Of a DNA stretch of 36,740 nt, positions 1 through 7,547 are shown piece after piece (the stretch's first letter is position 1; each line of letters begins with the position of its first letter). The DNA is taken from assembly GCA_964594235.1 (NCBI GenBank), contig CAZQMF010000011.1, forward strand, positions 1-36,740, in the 5' to 3' direction. The position numbers were made by a program, and so were the translations under genes. Source of the stretch: CAYLHS01 sp964594235. Its GTDB lineage: Bacteria > Actinomycetota > Acidimicrobiia > Spongiisociales > UBA4744. The notes under the pieces were generated by a model that saw only the letters and a program-made list of their open reading frames with translations, was not told where the DNA came from and ran no database searches.

Positions 1-1
1 T

Positions 2-355
2 GTGAATCTCGAAGGGAAGTTCGCAGCGTTCGACGAGCAGTGGTCACCGAAGATCATTGGCCAAATCAACGACATGCAACTCAAGGCTGCAAAGGTGCAG
101 GGCGAGTTCGTGTGGCACACGCACGAGGAGACGGACGAGTTCTTCTTCGTCAGATCAGGCCGACTGACGATTCGCTTGCGAGGCCGAGGCGACGTGACGC
201 TCGGACCCGGCGAGTTCTTCGTGGTGCCGAAGGGTGTCGAGCACTGTCCAAGCGCGGAGGAAGAGTGCGAGATCCTGCTTCTCGAACCCGTTGGGGTGGC
301 CAATACCGGCGGAGCGTCGGATAGCGACATGACCACCCTGGAGGAGTGGATCTAG
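2..355 (+). CDS. Small cupin-domain protein
   Basis: A 117-residue single-domain cupin beginning with GTG at base 2. Cupin motif 1 is visible at about residues 34-53: Gly34, His39, His41, Glu46 and the closing Gly53. Motif 2 follows at about 70-84 (Gly70, a Pro-Lys-Gly turn, His81). The His/His/Glu/His set is the usual metal site of this fold, so a bound metal is likely, but the substrate is unknown. The length and the N-terminal MNL start agree with short stand-alone cupins of this type, so the gene is probably complete even though only one base precedes it. The upstream promoter is outside the window. It converges on the next gene across a short hairpin. Confidence 0.85.
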   Translation: MNLEGKFAAFDEQWSPKIIGQINDMQLKAAKVQGEFVWHTHEETDEFFFVRSGRLTIRLRGRGDVTLGPGEFFVVPKGVEHCPSAEEECEILLLEPVGVANTGGASDSDMTTLEEWI

Positions 356-379
356 GCGAAGGTCCAGGGCACGGACATT

Positions 380-398
380 CCGGCCCTACACGGGCCGG
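380..398. terminator. Terminator-like hairpin between convergent genes
   Basis: A perfect 7-bp stem, CCGGCCC/GGGCCGG, with loop TACAC, lies between the cupin stop and the convergent small gene and covers that gene's stop codon. There is no T-run on either side, so it is a stem-loop with only possible termination activity. Confidence 0.4.
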
Positions 399-673
399 CT
401 GCGGTCGCGAATCTCGTCAGCAGAAACCTTGAGATCGCGCCAGTCGGCAACCGCCAGCAGTGCTGCCTGAACGAGTCGGTCGATGCTCCCCCCACTGAGC
501 ACGAGCATGTCCTCGATCACACTATCGGGTGGGGTGATCTCCCCGTAGCAGTCGTGCCATGCGAACTCTGTGAGTTCGAGGAGGTCGAGTGCAAACGGCG
601 CGTGCTCATTCCCGAACACCCCCATCACCCGTGACATCCGCTCATTCCGCCTGTCCGCACGACTGACCGCCAT
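386..673 (-). CDS. Hypothetical protein, 95 aa
   Basis: A small soluble protein I do not recognise. The ATG at 673 (MAVSRADRRNERM) is preferred over an upstream in-frame ATG at 700 because the added nine residues look non-coding. The sequence is acidic and helical in its central part (LDLLELTEFAWHDCYGEI) and contains no transmembrane segment or signal peptide. Third-position GC is high, which supports real coding. It faces the cupin gene tail to tail. The product could be a small regulatory or partner protein, but nothing in the sequence fixes a role. Confidence 0.55.
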   Translation of the reverse strand: MAVSRADRRNERMSRVMGVFGNEHAPFALDLLELTEFAWHDCYGEITPPDSVIEDMLVLSGGSIDRLVQAALLAVADWRDLKVSADEIRDRSRPV

Positions 674-718
674 GAGTGCATTGTGCCATCTGGCGGTCAC
701 TGGATCCTGATTGGTCTA

Positions 719-742
719 GGGGGTTCGAGTCCCTCCGGGCGT
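719..742 (+). repeat. tRNA T-arm-like 24-bp repeat, copy 1
   Basis: The bases form a 5-bp T-stem (GGGGG/CCCTC, one G-T pair) around the canonical loop TTCGAGT, followed by CGGGCGT, as in the 3' end of a tRNA. No matching 5' acceptor strand, D-arm or anticodon arm is found in the preceding 75 bases, so this is a fragment and not a working tRNA. A 23/24 copy lies at 1952-1975 in the same orientation. Confidence 0.55.
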
Positions 743-906
743 GTTGCTGAGACTCCTGCGTGAGGAGAATGCAGCACGACGGACCTTCGTCAACCTTCTG
801 AAGTCGAGAGCCATTCGTCACGCGCCGCAGAGAGACGCAGGTCTCAGCGTCCAGCGCCGGTTCAGAGAGCGCTGAGGGTTCGTGACAGGATCTGGTGGGT
901 CCAAGT

Positions 907-1698
907 TCACAGGAGCACGTTGTCCATCCAGTCGAGGATGGCACGGGCGAGTTCGTTGCGCACTGTCTGGAACCCGTGCGCGTCTTGGAAGGCAACTACC
1001 GACACGTGGCGGGCACCCTCCGACTGGAGTGCCCGGTACAGGGGCAGGAGATGATTGTCGATCTTGACATTGAGATCGTCCCAGCCACCTATGAGCAGTA
1101 GGTGCCTGTCGGCGAGGCTGGGTGCCGCCAACCGTAGGTCGTAGGGGTCGATGGCGAGGTGTTGCTCAGTGACTTCACGGGGTGTTGCGCCAGGGGCGAG
1201 GCGCCAGGGACTGTCCGGGGCGGCCATTTCATCGAAGATCGCATCCACAAGACTCCGATAGTCGGCATCCCGCAAATACTCGCGCATGAACTCACCGTGG
1301 TCGGTTCCGGCCACGGAGAAGACGGCCATCACTTCGGGGTTGTTTGCGGCGTAGGTGAGTGCCATGCCTCCGCCGTAGCTCCACCCGCCCAGCACCAAAC
1401 GACTCCTATCCACCGGAAGATCGTCGCTCTCGTCGAGAAAGCGATAGGCAGCGGCGATGTCGAGCTGGGAGTTGGCGAAACTGGAGAGGCCCCCACTCCT
1501 CTGGGTTCCGCTGTAGTTGAAGGTGAGCGCGTTGTAGCCACTCTGTGCGAACTGCTGCCCCAAACCGAGCACGTCTTCTTCGTTGCCGGGGCTGCCCTGC
1601 AGCAGGATGACGGTGGGGTGTCGCTGGTTGCCTTCCGCCCTATGAAACCTGCCATGAAGCAGGATCTCGTTGCGGCGAAAAGAGATCGGAGTGGACAT
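907..1698 (-). CDS. Alpha/beta hydrolase (serine peptidase/esterase-like)
   Basis: A 263-residue cytosolic alpha/beta-hydrolase. The nucleophile elbow GWSYGG places the catalytic serine at residue 107; the acid is probably Asp207 or Asp208 (GGWDDLN) and the base His241 (DAHGF). The oxyanion-hole region is the LLQGSPGNEED stretch near residue 33. No signal peptide is present and there is no lid-sized insertion. The family (S9/dienelactone hydrolase-like) includes peptidases and esterases; the substrate cannot be deduced. A TAGATT -10 box lies nine bases before the ATG, giving an almost leaderless message. The gene sits alone, between the two T-arm-like repeats, so it may have travelled as cargo, though its base composition looks ordinary. 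Confidence 0.85.
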   Translation of the reverse strand: MSTPISFRRNEILLHGRFHRAEGNQRHPTVILLQGSPGNEEDVLGLGQQFAQSGYNALTFNYSGTQRSGGLSSFANSQLDIAAAYRFLDESDDLPVDRSRLVLGGWSYGGGMALTYAANNPEVMAVFSVAGTDHGEFMREYLRDADYRSLVDAIFDEMAAPDSPWRLAPGATPREVTEQHLAIDPYDLRLAAPSLADRHLLLIGGWDDLNVKIDNHLLPLYRALQSEGARHVSVVAFQDAHGFQTVRNELARAILDWMDNVLL

Positions 1699-1939
1699 CA
1701 GCTATTGAATCTAGACCTCTACAGGGGATCTGGACTCTCACACGGTGGTCACTGCGATCGACCGGTGAGGGAGGACCGTCGGGCATCACGCTGAGTCGGC
1801 AATGGGCGGCCGTCTCAAAGCTCGGCACGGGAGTTGCCATTCGCTGTTGACGCCCACGCACACCTATGGACGAACCGACAGCCTCCTTCACCAGGCTTGT
1901 GTGGGCCCTGGCGGACGGCCGTGGACGCCTCGTGGAGAT

Positions 1940-2113
1940 CTAAGGATCAGTGGGGGCTCGAGTCCCTCCGGGCGTCCAGGGCTCAAGCCGAGTCGCGCCT
2001 CCGTTGGGGCCGTGAGCTGCTGCCAGCAGTTCCTCGGTGACCAGTCCGGCCAGGATCAGGGTCAAGGTCTTGTAGGGGACGTTCATCTCGGTGGAGATCT
2101 GGCGAGCTTGACG
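1940..2113 (-). pseudogene. Remnant of an Rrf2-family regulator (helix-turn-helix part)
   Basis: Minus-strand translation gives ARQISTEMNVPYKTLTLILA, then a stretch ending AAAHGPNGGATRL, and a stop at 1940-1942. This resembles the winged helix of Rrf2 proteins, in which an Ile-Ser/Ala-x-x-x-x-Ile/Val-Pro helix is followed by a leucine-rich recognition helix and a Gly-Pro-x-Gly-Gly wing. The N-terminal part of the domain and the cysteine/effector region are missing, and there is no plausible start upstream. The last codons run through the T-arm-like repeat, so the fragment was probably joined to that sequence by a rearrangement. The identification is by eye. Confidence 0.4.
1952..1975 (+). repeat. 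tRNA T-arm-like 24-bp repeat, copy 2
   Basis: It matches the repeat at 719-742 in 23 of 24 bases; the single change converts the T-loop start TTCGAGT to CTCGAGT. No other tRNA arms are present. Flanking bases of the two copies do not match, so the identity is confined to the T-arm and acceptor portion. Confidence 0.55.
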
Positions 2114-2180
2114 CAGACCGGTCCCGTGGTGGCGTCCTGAAACTCCCGTGAGAGCGGGAGTCGAGTCGACGTCGATCGGG

Positions 2181-2186
2181 TAGGGT
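2181..2186 (+). promoter_or_regulatory. -10 box TAGGGT, leaderless start
   Basis: TAGGGT lies seven bases before the GTG at 2194 and there is no Shine-Dalgarno sequence, so transcription probably begins at or next to the start codon. No clear -35 hexamer is seen. Confidence 0.5.
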
Positions 2187-2193
2187 TCCGCAG

Positions 2194-4956
2194 GTGCCAG
2201 AGCTTCCCGAAGGCGTCGTCACCTTCCTATTCACCGATGTGGAGGGAAGCACCCGGATGTTCGAACAGGCTCCGGATGCCATGCTCGAGGCTCTGCGCCG
2301 GCACGACGAGGTTATCGAGGCGGCTGTCGCCGCCCACGGGGGCATCCCGGTGCGGCCCCGCGGGGAGGGAGACAGCAGATTCATCGTCTTCACCGAAGCC
2401 ACCGACGCTGTCGTCGGGGCGGCGGAGATTCAACGCCGGCTGGCTGCCCAAGAGTGGGCAACACCGGAGCGACTGCGGGTCAGGGTGTCCCTCCACACGG
2501 GGAGCGCCGACCTGCGCTGGGGCGACTACTACGGCTCCGCGGTCAACCGCGCCGCCCGCCTCCGGAACATCGCCCACGGCGGCCAGACAGTCATGTCGGC
2601 GGCCACCTGGGAGCTGGTCAAGGACCAGCTGCCCGACGGGGTGACAGTCCAGGATCTCGGCGAGCACGGACTCAAGGATCTGACTCGGCCGGAGCGCGTG
2701 TACCAGCTCACCCCGGAGGGGCTGCAGGAGCAGTTCCCGCCGCTCCTCTCGCTCGGTGCCGTCCCCAACAACCTCCCCGCGCAACTCACTGGGTTCGTTG
2801 GGCGTCACCAGGAGCTAGCGGAGGCGGCTCGGCTGATCGGTGAGACGAGGCTGCTCACATTGCTCGCACCCGGTGGCACCGGCAAGACGCGGCTTGCTAT
2901 CCAGGTAGCGGCGGATGTCAGCAGCGACTATCCCGATGGTGTCTACTTCGTCGGTTTTGCCGAGATCGGCTCCGACGACGACATCACCCAGACCGTTGCC
3001 GAATCGCTGGGCGCGGCGCTGTCCGGTGACGAAGACCCGCGGACCCAGCTCCTCGCCTATCTCGCCCCGCGTCGCCAGCTTCTCGTGTTCGACAACCTCG
3101 AGCACCTTGCCGGTGCCGGTGCAGTCGTTGCCGAAATCCTGCAAGCCGCCCCACACGTGACAGTGTTGGCTACGAGCCGTCACAAGCTTGGCCTCACTGG
3201 GGAGACCGTGATGCTTCTCACCGGCCTCGACACCACCTGGGACGATCCTGACGAGGCGCTGCGGGCCAGCGGTGCCCAGCTGTTCATCGAAGCTGCCCAT
3301 CGGGCCAACCCCGGCTTCGTCCTAGAGCCCGGCGATCTCGATGCGCTCGCCGCGATCCTGCACGTCACCGGCGGGATGCCGCTGGGAATCCTGCTCGCCG
3401 CCGCGTGGGTAGACATGCTGCCGATCGGCGAGATCGCGGCCGAGATCAGCCGGAGCCTGGACTTCCTCGAGACCGAGATGCGCGACATCCCCGACCGGCA
3501 GCGGAGCATCAGGGCCGTCTTCGACTACTCGTGGGCGCTGCTCAGGCCCGAGGAACGGGAGATCTTCTCCGCGCTGTCGGTGTTTCGGGGTGGCTTTGGC
3601 AGGGAGGCGGCCGAAGTGGTCGCAGGGGCATCGCTGCGCAGCCTTGCGGGCCTGGTTGGCAAGTCGCTGCTCATCGCCAGGCCCGGCACGGGACGCTACG
3701 AGGTGCACGAGCTGCTACGCCAGTACGCGGCGGCAGAGCTCGAGCGAGATGCAGATCACCACCGACAGACGACGAAGGCCCACGCCGATTTCTTCGCCGA
3801 CCGGATGGGTGAGGCCCTTTCTCTCGTCCCGGCGGGCGGACAGGCCAGGTTGCTGGAGGCCATTGATGTCGACATCGAGAACATCCGCTCCGCCTGGCGT
3901 TACCACATCGCAGTCGGTGACGCCGTGGCGGCTCGCCGGTTCGTCCTCGGCCTGTTCCTGTTCTACGAGTACCGCGGCTTCTATCTCACGGCGGTCGCCT
4001 TCTTCGACGGTGCCCTGGAGCTGCTGCCGAGCGAAGGGGATGAAGCCACTGCTGAGCTGCGAGCGCTCATCGCCGCGGTGCAGGCTTGGTCCCTGACGAT
4101 GGTCGGTCAGGCGCAGGCCGCGGCGCAGACGGCGGCGGAGTCGACCGCGTTGCTGGCCCGGTCACCGGCGCTGCCCGCGTACTGGCTGGCAGTGCAATGC
4201 CTGGCGCTTCCCCTGGCGTACCTCGGCGCCGCCGAGGAGATGAAGGCACGGCTCGACGAGGCGATCACCTACCACGCGCAGCTCGATGATCGGTTCTGGG
4301 TTGCGTCGCTGGAGGATTGGAGAGCATTCGCGGCGATGCTCGCCGGCGAAGTCGACGACGCCACGAGGCTGATCGATGAAGCGATCGAGACGGTTGCAGA
4401 TACCGAGGAGTACTGGGTCACCTTTTGGAACCTCTGGGTGCGGGCCATGATCGCCACCCAGCAGGGTCGGTCCGAGGACGCCATCGACCTGTATGCCCAG
4501 GAGCTCGAGCTCATCCGCGATCTGTCCTATGTGCGGGGAACAGTGGTGTCGCTGGAAGGTTTGGGTGAGGCCAACGTGGCCGCCGGCAGGCTTGAGGCCG
4601 CCGAGGCGGCCTTCGTCGAAGGAATGGCTGCGGCTTGGCGACTCGGCATGGTCCGCGACGTGCTCAGCATGATGACCAGGCTCGCCCGAGTGTGGACCCT
4701 CCAGGGGCGGTCGGCGGAAGCGGTCGAGCTTCTCGCCACGGTACTGGCGGAGCCGGCGAGCACGCATCAGCCCTTCACCGAGAACGTTCCCGTCAAGGAG
4801 ACGGCGCAGGCGACACTGATGTCACTCGAAAACGAACTCGATGCCGAGGCCTACGAGGGAGCGTGGGCGGCCGGGAGCGCACGGCCGTACGACATCGCGC
4901 TCAAGGGACTTCTCAACCCGCCGCTCGGTCGCCGGCCATACGACACCAGCCGTTGA
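2194..4956 (+). CDS. Class III adenylate/guanylate cyclase-STAND ATPase-TPR regulator
   Basis: A 920-residue multidomain signalling protein. Residues 1-175 are a class III nucleotide cyclase domain: FLFTDVEGST with metal ligand Asp15, GEGDS with Asp60, and NRAARL near 118 carrying the transition-state Asn/Arg pair. Residues about 195-520 form a STAND/NB-ARC-like ATPase with a P-loop (APGGTGKTRL, about 224-233) and a Walker B-like LLVFDNLEHL. The remaining 400 residues are alanine- and leucine-rich helical repeats of TPR type. There is no C-terminal LuxR or other DNA-binding domain, so it probably signals through cyclic nucleotide or protein contact. Such fusions are frequent in actinobacteria. 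The GTG start is fixed by the -10 box seven bases upstream. The ligand is unknown. Confidence 0.88.
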   Translation: MPELPEGVVTFLFTDVEGSTRMFEQAPDAMLEALRRHDEVIEAAVAAHGGIPVRPRGEGDSRFIVFTEATDAVVGAAEIQRRLAAQEWATPERLRVRVSLHTGSADLRWGDYYGSAVNRAARLRNIAHGGQTVMSAATWELVKDQLPDGVTVQDLGEHGLKDLTRPERVYQLTPEGLQEQFPPLLSLGAVPNNLPAQLTGFVGRHQELAEAARLIGETRLLTLLAPGGTGKTRLAIQVAADVSSDYPDGVYFVGFAEIGSDDDITQTVAESLGAALSGDEDPRTQLLAYLAPRRQLLVFDNLEHLAGAGAVVAEILQAAPHVTVLATSRHKLGLTGETVMLLTGLDTTWDDPDEALRASGAQLFIEAAHRANPGFVLEPGDLDALAAILHVTGGMPLGILLAAAWVDMLPIGEIAAEISRSLDFLETEMRDIPDRQRSIRAVFDYSWALLRPEEREIFSALSVFRGGFGREAAEVVAGASLRSLAGLVGKSLLIARPGTGRYEVHELLRQYAAAELERDADHHRQTTKAHADFFADRMGEALSLVPAGGQARLLEAIDVDIENIRSAWRYHIAVGDAVAARRFVLGLFLFYEYRGFYLTAVAFFDGALELLPSEGDEATAELRALIAAVQAWSLTMVGQAQAAAQTAAESTALLARSPALPAYWLAVQCLALPLAYLGAAEEMKARLDEAITYHAQLDDRFWVASLEDWRAFAAMLAGEVDDATRLIDEAIETVADTEEYWVTFWNLWVRAMIATQQGRSEDAIDLYAQELELIRDLSYVRGTVVSLEGLGEANVAAGRLEAAEAAFVEGMAAAWRLGMVRDVLSMMTRLARVWTLQGRSAEAVELLATVLAEPASTHQPFTENVPVKETAQATLMSLENELDAEAYEGAWAAGSARPYDIALKGLLNPPLGRRPYDTSR

Positions 4957-5125
4957 TCAGACGCCCGTTGACGATGTCATCGGCGACGCAAATGTCGAGG
5001 TCACGGAATCGCCCTGCGAGGAGGGCGGCCGGTACGACGTCGAGGTATCCGGTTGCCAGTAGGGGACCGGGGCCGATCGCAGTCGAACGACCAGTCGATA
5101 CGGCGCATACCAGGATCTCGGTCAC
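4913..5125 (-). CDS. Possible small protein downstream of the AhpD-like gene
   Basis: A 70-codon frame starting GTG at 5125, 13 bases after the stop of the AhpD-like gene and on the same strand. The translation (VTEILVCAVSTGRSTAIGPG onward) has high third-position GC but no domain I recognise and no good ribosome binding site. Its end overlaps the convergent cyclase/STAND gene by 44 bases. It may be a second gene of the selenoprotein operon or a chance frame. Confidence 0.25.
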   Translation of the reverse strand: MTEILVCAVSTGRSTAIGPGPLLATGYLDVVPAALLAGRFRDLDICVADDIVNGRLINGWCRMAGDRAAG

Positions 5126-5138
5126 CTTCGCCCATGTC

Positions 5139-5699
5139 CTACTGCTCGCGTCCGGCCTGGTCGATCCAATCTTCCATGTCGACACCGAGACCCTCGGCGA
5201 TTCGGTTGATGTAGTTGAAGTAGGCCACGATCTGGGTGGCTTCGGAGATAGCCTCGTCGGTCCAGCCCAACGCCCGCAACCCATCGATGTCACCCGCCTT
5301 CACTGTGGACGGGTCCCTGGTGAGGTGTTCGGCGTGGGCCAGCAGCGCCTCGATCGTGTTGTCGAGGCCGGCCGTTCGCCAGTCGGTCGCGAACCTGTCC
5401 ACCATCTGTTGGTCGTCGACCTCGGCCCGGAGGTCGTAGAGGTGGGCCTGCACTCAGTAGTGACAGTCGTTCGTCTGTGACGTCACGACGGCCAGCATCT
5501 CTCTCAGAGATCTGCTCAGGGCGCCGGGACGGTGCATGAGCGTTACATACATGCGCATCGACTCCTTGAGCGCCTCGGGTGTCCGGCTCTGGATGGAGAC
5601 GATGTTCCAGATACGGCCCGCCCGCCGTAGTGCGGCTTCGTATTCTCGGGCGAGTGTTCCGTCGGCATCGGCTGGGGCGATCGGATCGACGTACGGCAT
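5139..5699 (-). CDS. AhpD-like peroxidase, probable selenoprotein (in-frame TGA)
   Basis: The frame runs 186 codons from ATG 5699 to TAG 5139 with one internal TGA (5454-5456). It encodes an AhpD/carboxymuconolactone-decarboxylase-fold enzyme of the peroxidase-related type (about 190 aa). The AhpD active-site pattern Glu-x11-Cys-x2-Cys-x3-His is exact, with Glu67, Cys79 and His86, but the second cysteine, residue 82, is the TGA codon: NDCHY-TGA-VQAH. The 104 codons after it stay open and keep family sequence (helix-rich, ending near GVDMEDWID). A stem-loop with SECIS features follows the TGA. The simplest reading is selenocysteine in a CxxU redox motif, giving a thiol/selenol peroxidase or reductase acting on hydroperoxides. 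The alternative is a single nonsense mutation. The start at 5699 is chosen because a TAGGGT box lies eight bases upstream; an in-frame TTG at 5708 overlaps that box. Confidence 0.8.
5417..5436 (-). promoter_or_regulatory. Candidate bacterial SECIS stem-loop
   Basis: On the minus strand a perfect 7-bp stem CGACCTC/GAGGTCG closes the 6-base loop CGGGCC. The stem begins 17 bases after the TGA and the loop begins 24 bases after it. Published rules for bacterial SECIS elements ask for an apical loop about 16-37 bases downstream of UGA with a G in its first two positions; both hold here. It lies inside the coding sequence, as bacterial SECIS elements do. Confidence 0.7.
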
Positions 5700-5707
5700 G
5701 TGGAGCA

Positions 5708-5713
5708 ACCCTA
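5708..5713 (-). promoter_or_regulatory. -10 box TAGGGT of the AhpD-like gene
   Basis: TAGGGT on the minus strand is eight bases from ATG 5699, with no ribosome binding site between. The spacing supports a leaderless message and the choice of this ATG. Confidence 0.45.
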
Positions 5714-5830
5714 GTGAGGTTCAACCGCGTGAGGTGCGGCCCTGAGGTCCCGTAGGCAGAGCCACTCCTCGGCGCGTCACCGTGAACCCGACAAACCCGC
5801 CTCGGGCGCAATGTCGCGGCGTCGCTGAGG

Positions 5831-5836
5831 CATACT
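5831..5836 (+). promoter_or_regulatory. -10 box CATACT, leaderless start
   Basis: CATACT lies six bases before ATG 5843. An upstream GTG at 5837 would fall immediately against the box, so the ATG is the better start. Confidence 0.45.
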
Positions 5837-5842
5837 GTGCCA

Positions 5843-7516
5843 ATGGCCGATGCTGAAGGTTCTGCTTCGCGGCGCGCGACGTCGCTCTTGCTGGCCGGCA
5901 TCGCCACGGGCATCCTCGTGGCGGTTGGGCTCGTGTGGGCCACCGTCTCTGCAACCGCCAGCCGCGAGCCGGTCGCGGGAGGGCCACCCCATCTCGTCGA
6001 ACAAGCCACTGCCGCAGGAATCGACCATGTGTACGACGGCGAGTTCGACTTCCTCACCGGCGGCGGAGTGGCGGTGTTCGACTGCGATGACGATCACCGT
6101 CCCGACATCTACCTTGCCGGCGGTGTGAACCCTGCAGCGCTGTATCGCAACGTGAGCGCCGTGGGCGGAGAGCTCCGCTTCGAGGAAGTTCCCGCCCCGG
6201 CGACCGACCTCACCAACGTTGTCGGGGCCTACCCGATCGACATCGACGGGGATGGTCACGTCGACCTGGCCGTGCTCCGTGTTGGAGAGAACGTGATCCT
6301 TCGAGGTCTCGGCAGGTGCAGGTTCGAGCGGGCGAACGAGGCCCTCGGCTTCGAAGGGGGATCAGACTGGACGACCGCCTTCAGCGCGACATGGGAAGAC
6401 GACAGTGGGCTTCCGACGCTCGCCTTCGGCAACTACCTCGGGCTGGACGACGGCGGAAAGCAGACCGGCGACTGCGCAAGCAACGCCCTGTACCGCCCCG
6501 TAGATGGGGGCTACTCCCAGGAGACCCCGCTCGAGCCGGGCTGGTGCACACTCTCGATCCTGTTCAGCGACTGGGATCACTCGGGACGGCACGACCTGCG
6601 GGTGGCCAACGACCGCCACTACTACCGAGATGGTGAGGAGCAGCTGTGGCGAGTGGACACGGGGGAGCCGCCGGTGTTGTACGGCACCGAGGATGGCTGG
6701 CACAAGATGCAGATCTGGGGGATGGGGATCGCCAGTCAAGATGTCACCGGGGACGGTGTGCCGGAGGTGTTCCTGACCAGTCAAGGCGACAACAAGCTGC
6801 AGATGCTCGAGCCGGGCGCGAGCGGGCCCAGCTACACGGACATCGCGTTCGCCAAAGGTGTGAACGCCAACCGGCCCTTCTTGGCCGACGCCGTGCTGCC
6901 ATCGACGGCGTGGCATCCCGAATTCACGGACGTCAACAACGACGGGCTGCTCGACCTGTACATCTCGAAGGGCAACGTCGAGGCACAGCCCGACTTCGCT
7001 GTCGAGGACCCGAGCGACCTGTTTCTCGGTCAGTCCGACGGGACATTCGTCGAAGCAGCCCAGGAGGCCGGCCTGATGAGCCTTGGGCGGAGCCGCGGGG
7101 CGGCGATCGCCGACTTCAACCTCGACGGACTCGTCGACATCGTCGAGGTCGACCTGCACGAGCCAGTGAAGCTGTGGCGCAATGCCGGCGCCGGTGACGC
7201 TCGATCCCCGTTGCCGATGGGCAACTGGATCGCCGTCGACCTCGAGCAGCCGAGCGCAAACCGAGACGCTATTGGTGCGTGGGTCAGCGTTCGGTTCGGA
7301 GACCAGACCATCGAGCGTGAGGTCACGATCGGCGGAGGGCACGCGAGTGGTGAACTCGGTTGGCTTCACTTCGGAATCGGGGATGTATCGTCGGCAGAGG
7401 TTCGCGTCGAGTGGTCGGACGGCGAAACCGGGCCCTGGATGAAGGTCGCCGCCGGGACGTTCGCCACGATCTCTCGAGGCGTCGATGAACCGGCCGTGTG
7501 GAATCCTCTGGGCTGA
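5843..7516 (+). CDS. FG-GAP/VCBS repeat protein with ASPIC/UnbV domain (CRTAC1-like)
   Basis: A membrane-anchored extracytoplasmic protein of 557 residues. Residues about 13-40 form an N-terminal hydrophobic segment (signal anchor). Six calcium-loop motifs of FG-GAP beta-propeller blades follow: DCDDDHRPD (~80), DIDGDGHVD (~133), DWDHSGRHD (~243), DVTGDGVPE (~300), DVNNDGLLD (~363) and DFNLDGLVD (~424). The C-terminal 90 residues, with GAWVSVRFGDQ and a Gly-Gly-Gly-His turn, are the ASPIC/UnbV domain. UnbV homologues occur in enediyne clusters but are far more widespread; their biochemical role is not settled. The gene converges on an UnbU-like partner 31 bases away, an association that suggests a shared function. 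No polyketide synthase is nearby, so enediyne synthesis is not implied. Confidence 0.85.
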   Translation: MADAEGSASRRATSLLLAGIATGILVAVGLVWATVSATASREPVAGGPPHLVEQATAAGIDHVYDGEFDFLTGGGVAVFDCDDDHRPDIYLAGGVNPAALYRNVSAVGGELRFEEVPAPATDLTNVVGAYPIDIDGDGHVDLAVLRVGENVILRGLGRCRFERANEALGFEGGSDWTTAFSATWEDDSGLPTLAFGNYLGLDDGGKQTGDCASNALYRPVDGGYSQETPLEPGWCTLSILFSDWDHSGRHDLRVANDRHYYRDGEEQLWRVDTGEPPVLYGTEDGWHKMQIWGMGIASQDVTGDGVPEVFLTSQGDNKLQMLEPGASGPSYTDIAFAKGVNANRPFLADAVLPSTAWHPEFTDVNNDGLLDLYISKGNVEAQPDFAVEDPSDLFLGQSDGTFVEAAQEAGLMSLGRSRGAAIADFNLDGLVDIVEVDLHEPVKLWRNAGAGDARSPLPMGNWIAVDLEQPSANRDAIGAWVSVRFGDQTIEREVTIGGGHASGELGWLHFGIGDVSSAEVRVEWSDGETGPWMKVAAGTFATISRGVDEPAVWNPLG

Positions 7517-7547
7517 CCGAGAAGTCATCGACAGACGAGACCGCTGC

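Larger units (their letters stand above)
1699..2193. other. 495-bp region without an intact gene
   Basis: This gap holds the second tRNA T-arm-like repeat (1952-1975), a decayed Rrf2-type helix-turn-helix on the minus strand (1940-2113) and, at its right end, the -10 box of the cyclase/STAND gene. Short open frames elsewhere in it have no recognisable domain. It looks like eroded DNA. Confidence 0.6.

Noticed and set aside
719..742. A complete tRNA gene.
   Set aside because: Only T-arm and acceptor-like bases are present; no D-arm, anticodon arm or matching 5' strand in the preceding bases.
1834..2040. Frame reading VDAHAHLW, like the start of a metal-dependent hydrolase.
   Set aside because: The similarity is limited to eight residues and the frame carries no further family sequence.
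5454..5708. Treating the AhpD-like region as two separate genes (5454-5708 and 5139-5453).
   Set aside because: The two frames are contiguous and in phase, split only by a TGA at a catalytic cysteine, and the second part starts in the middle of the active site without any start signal.
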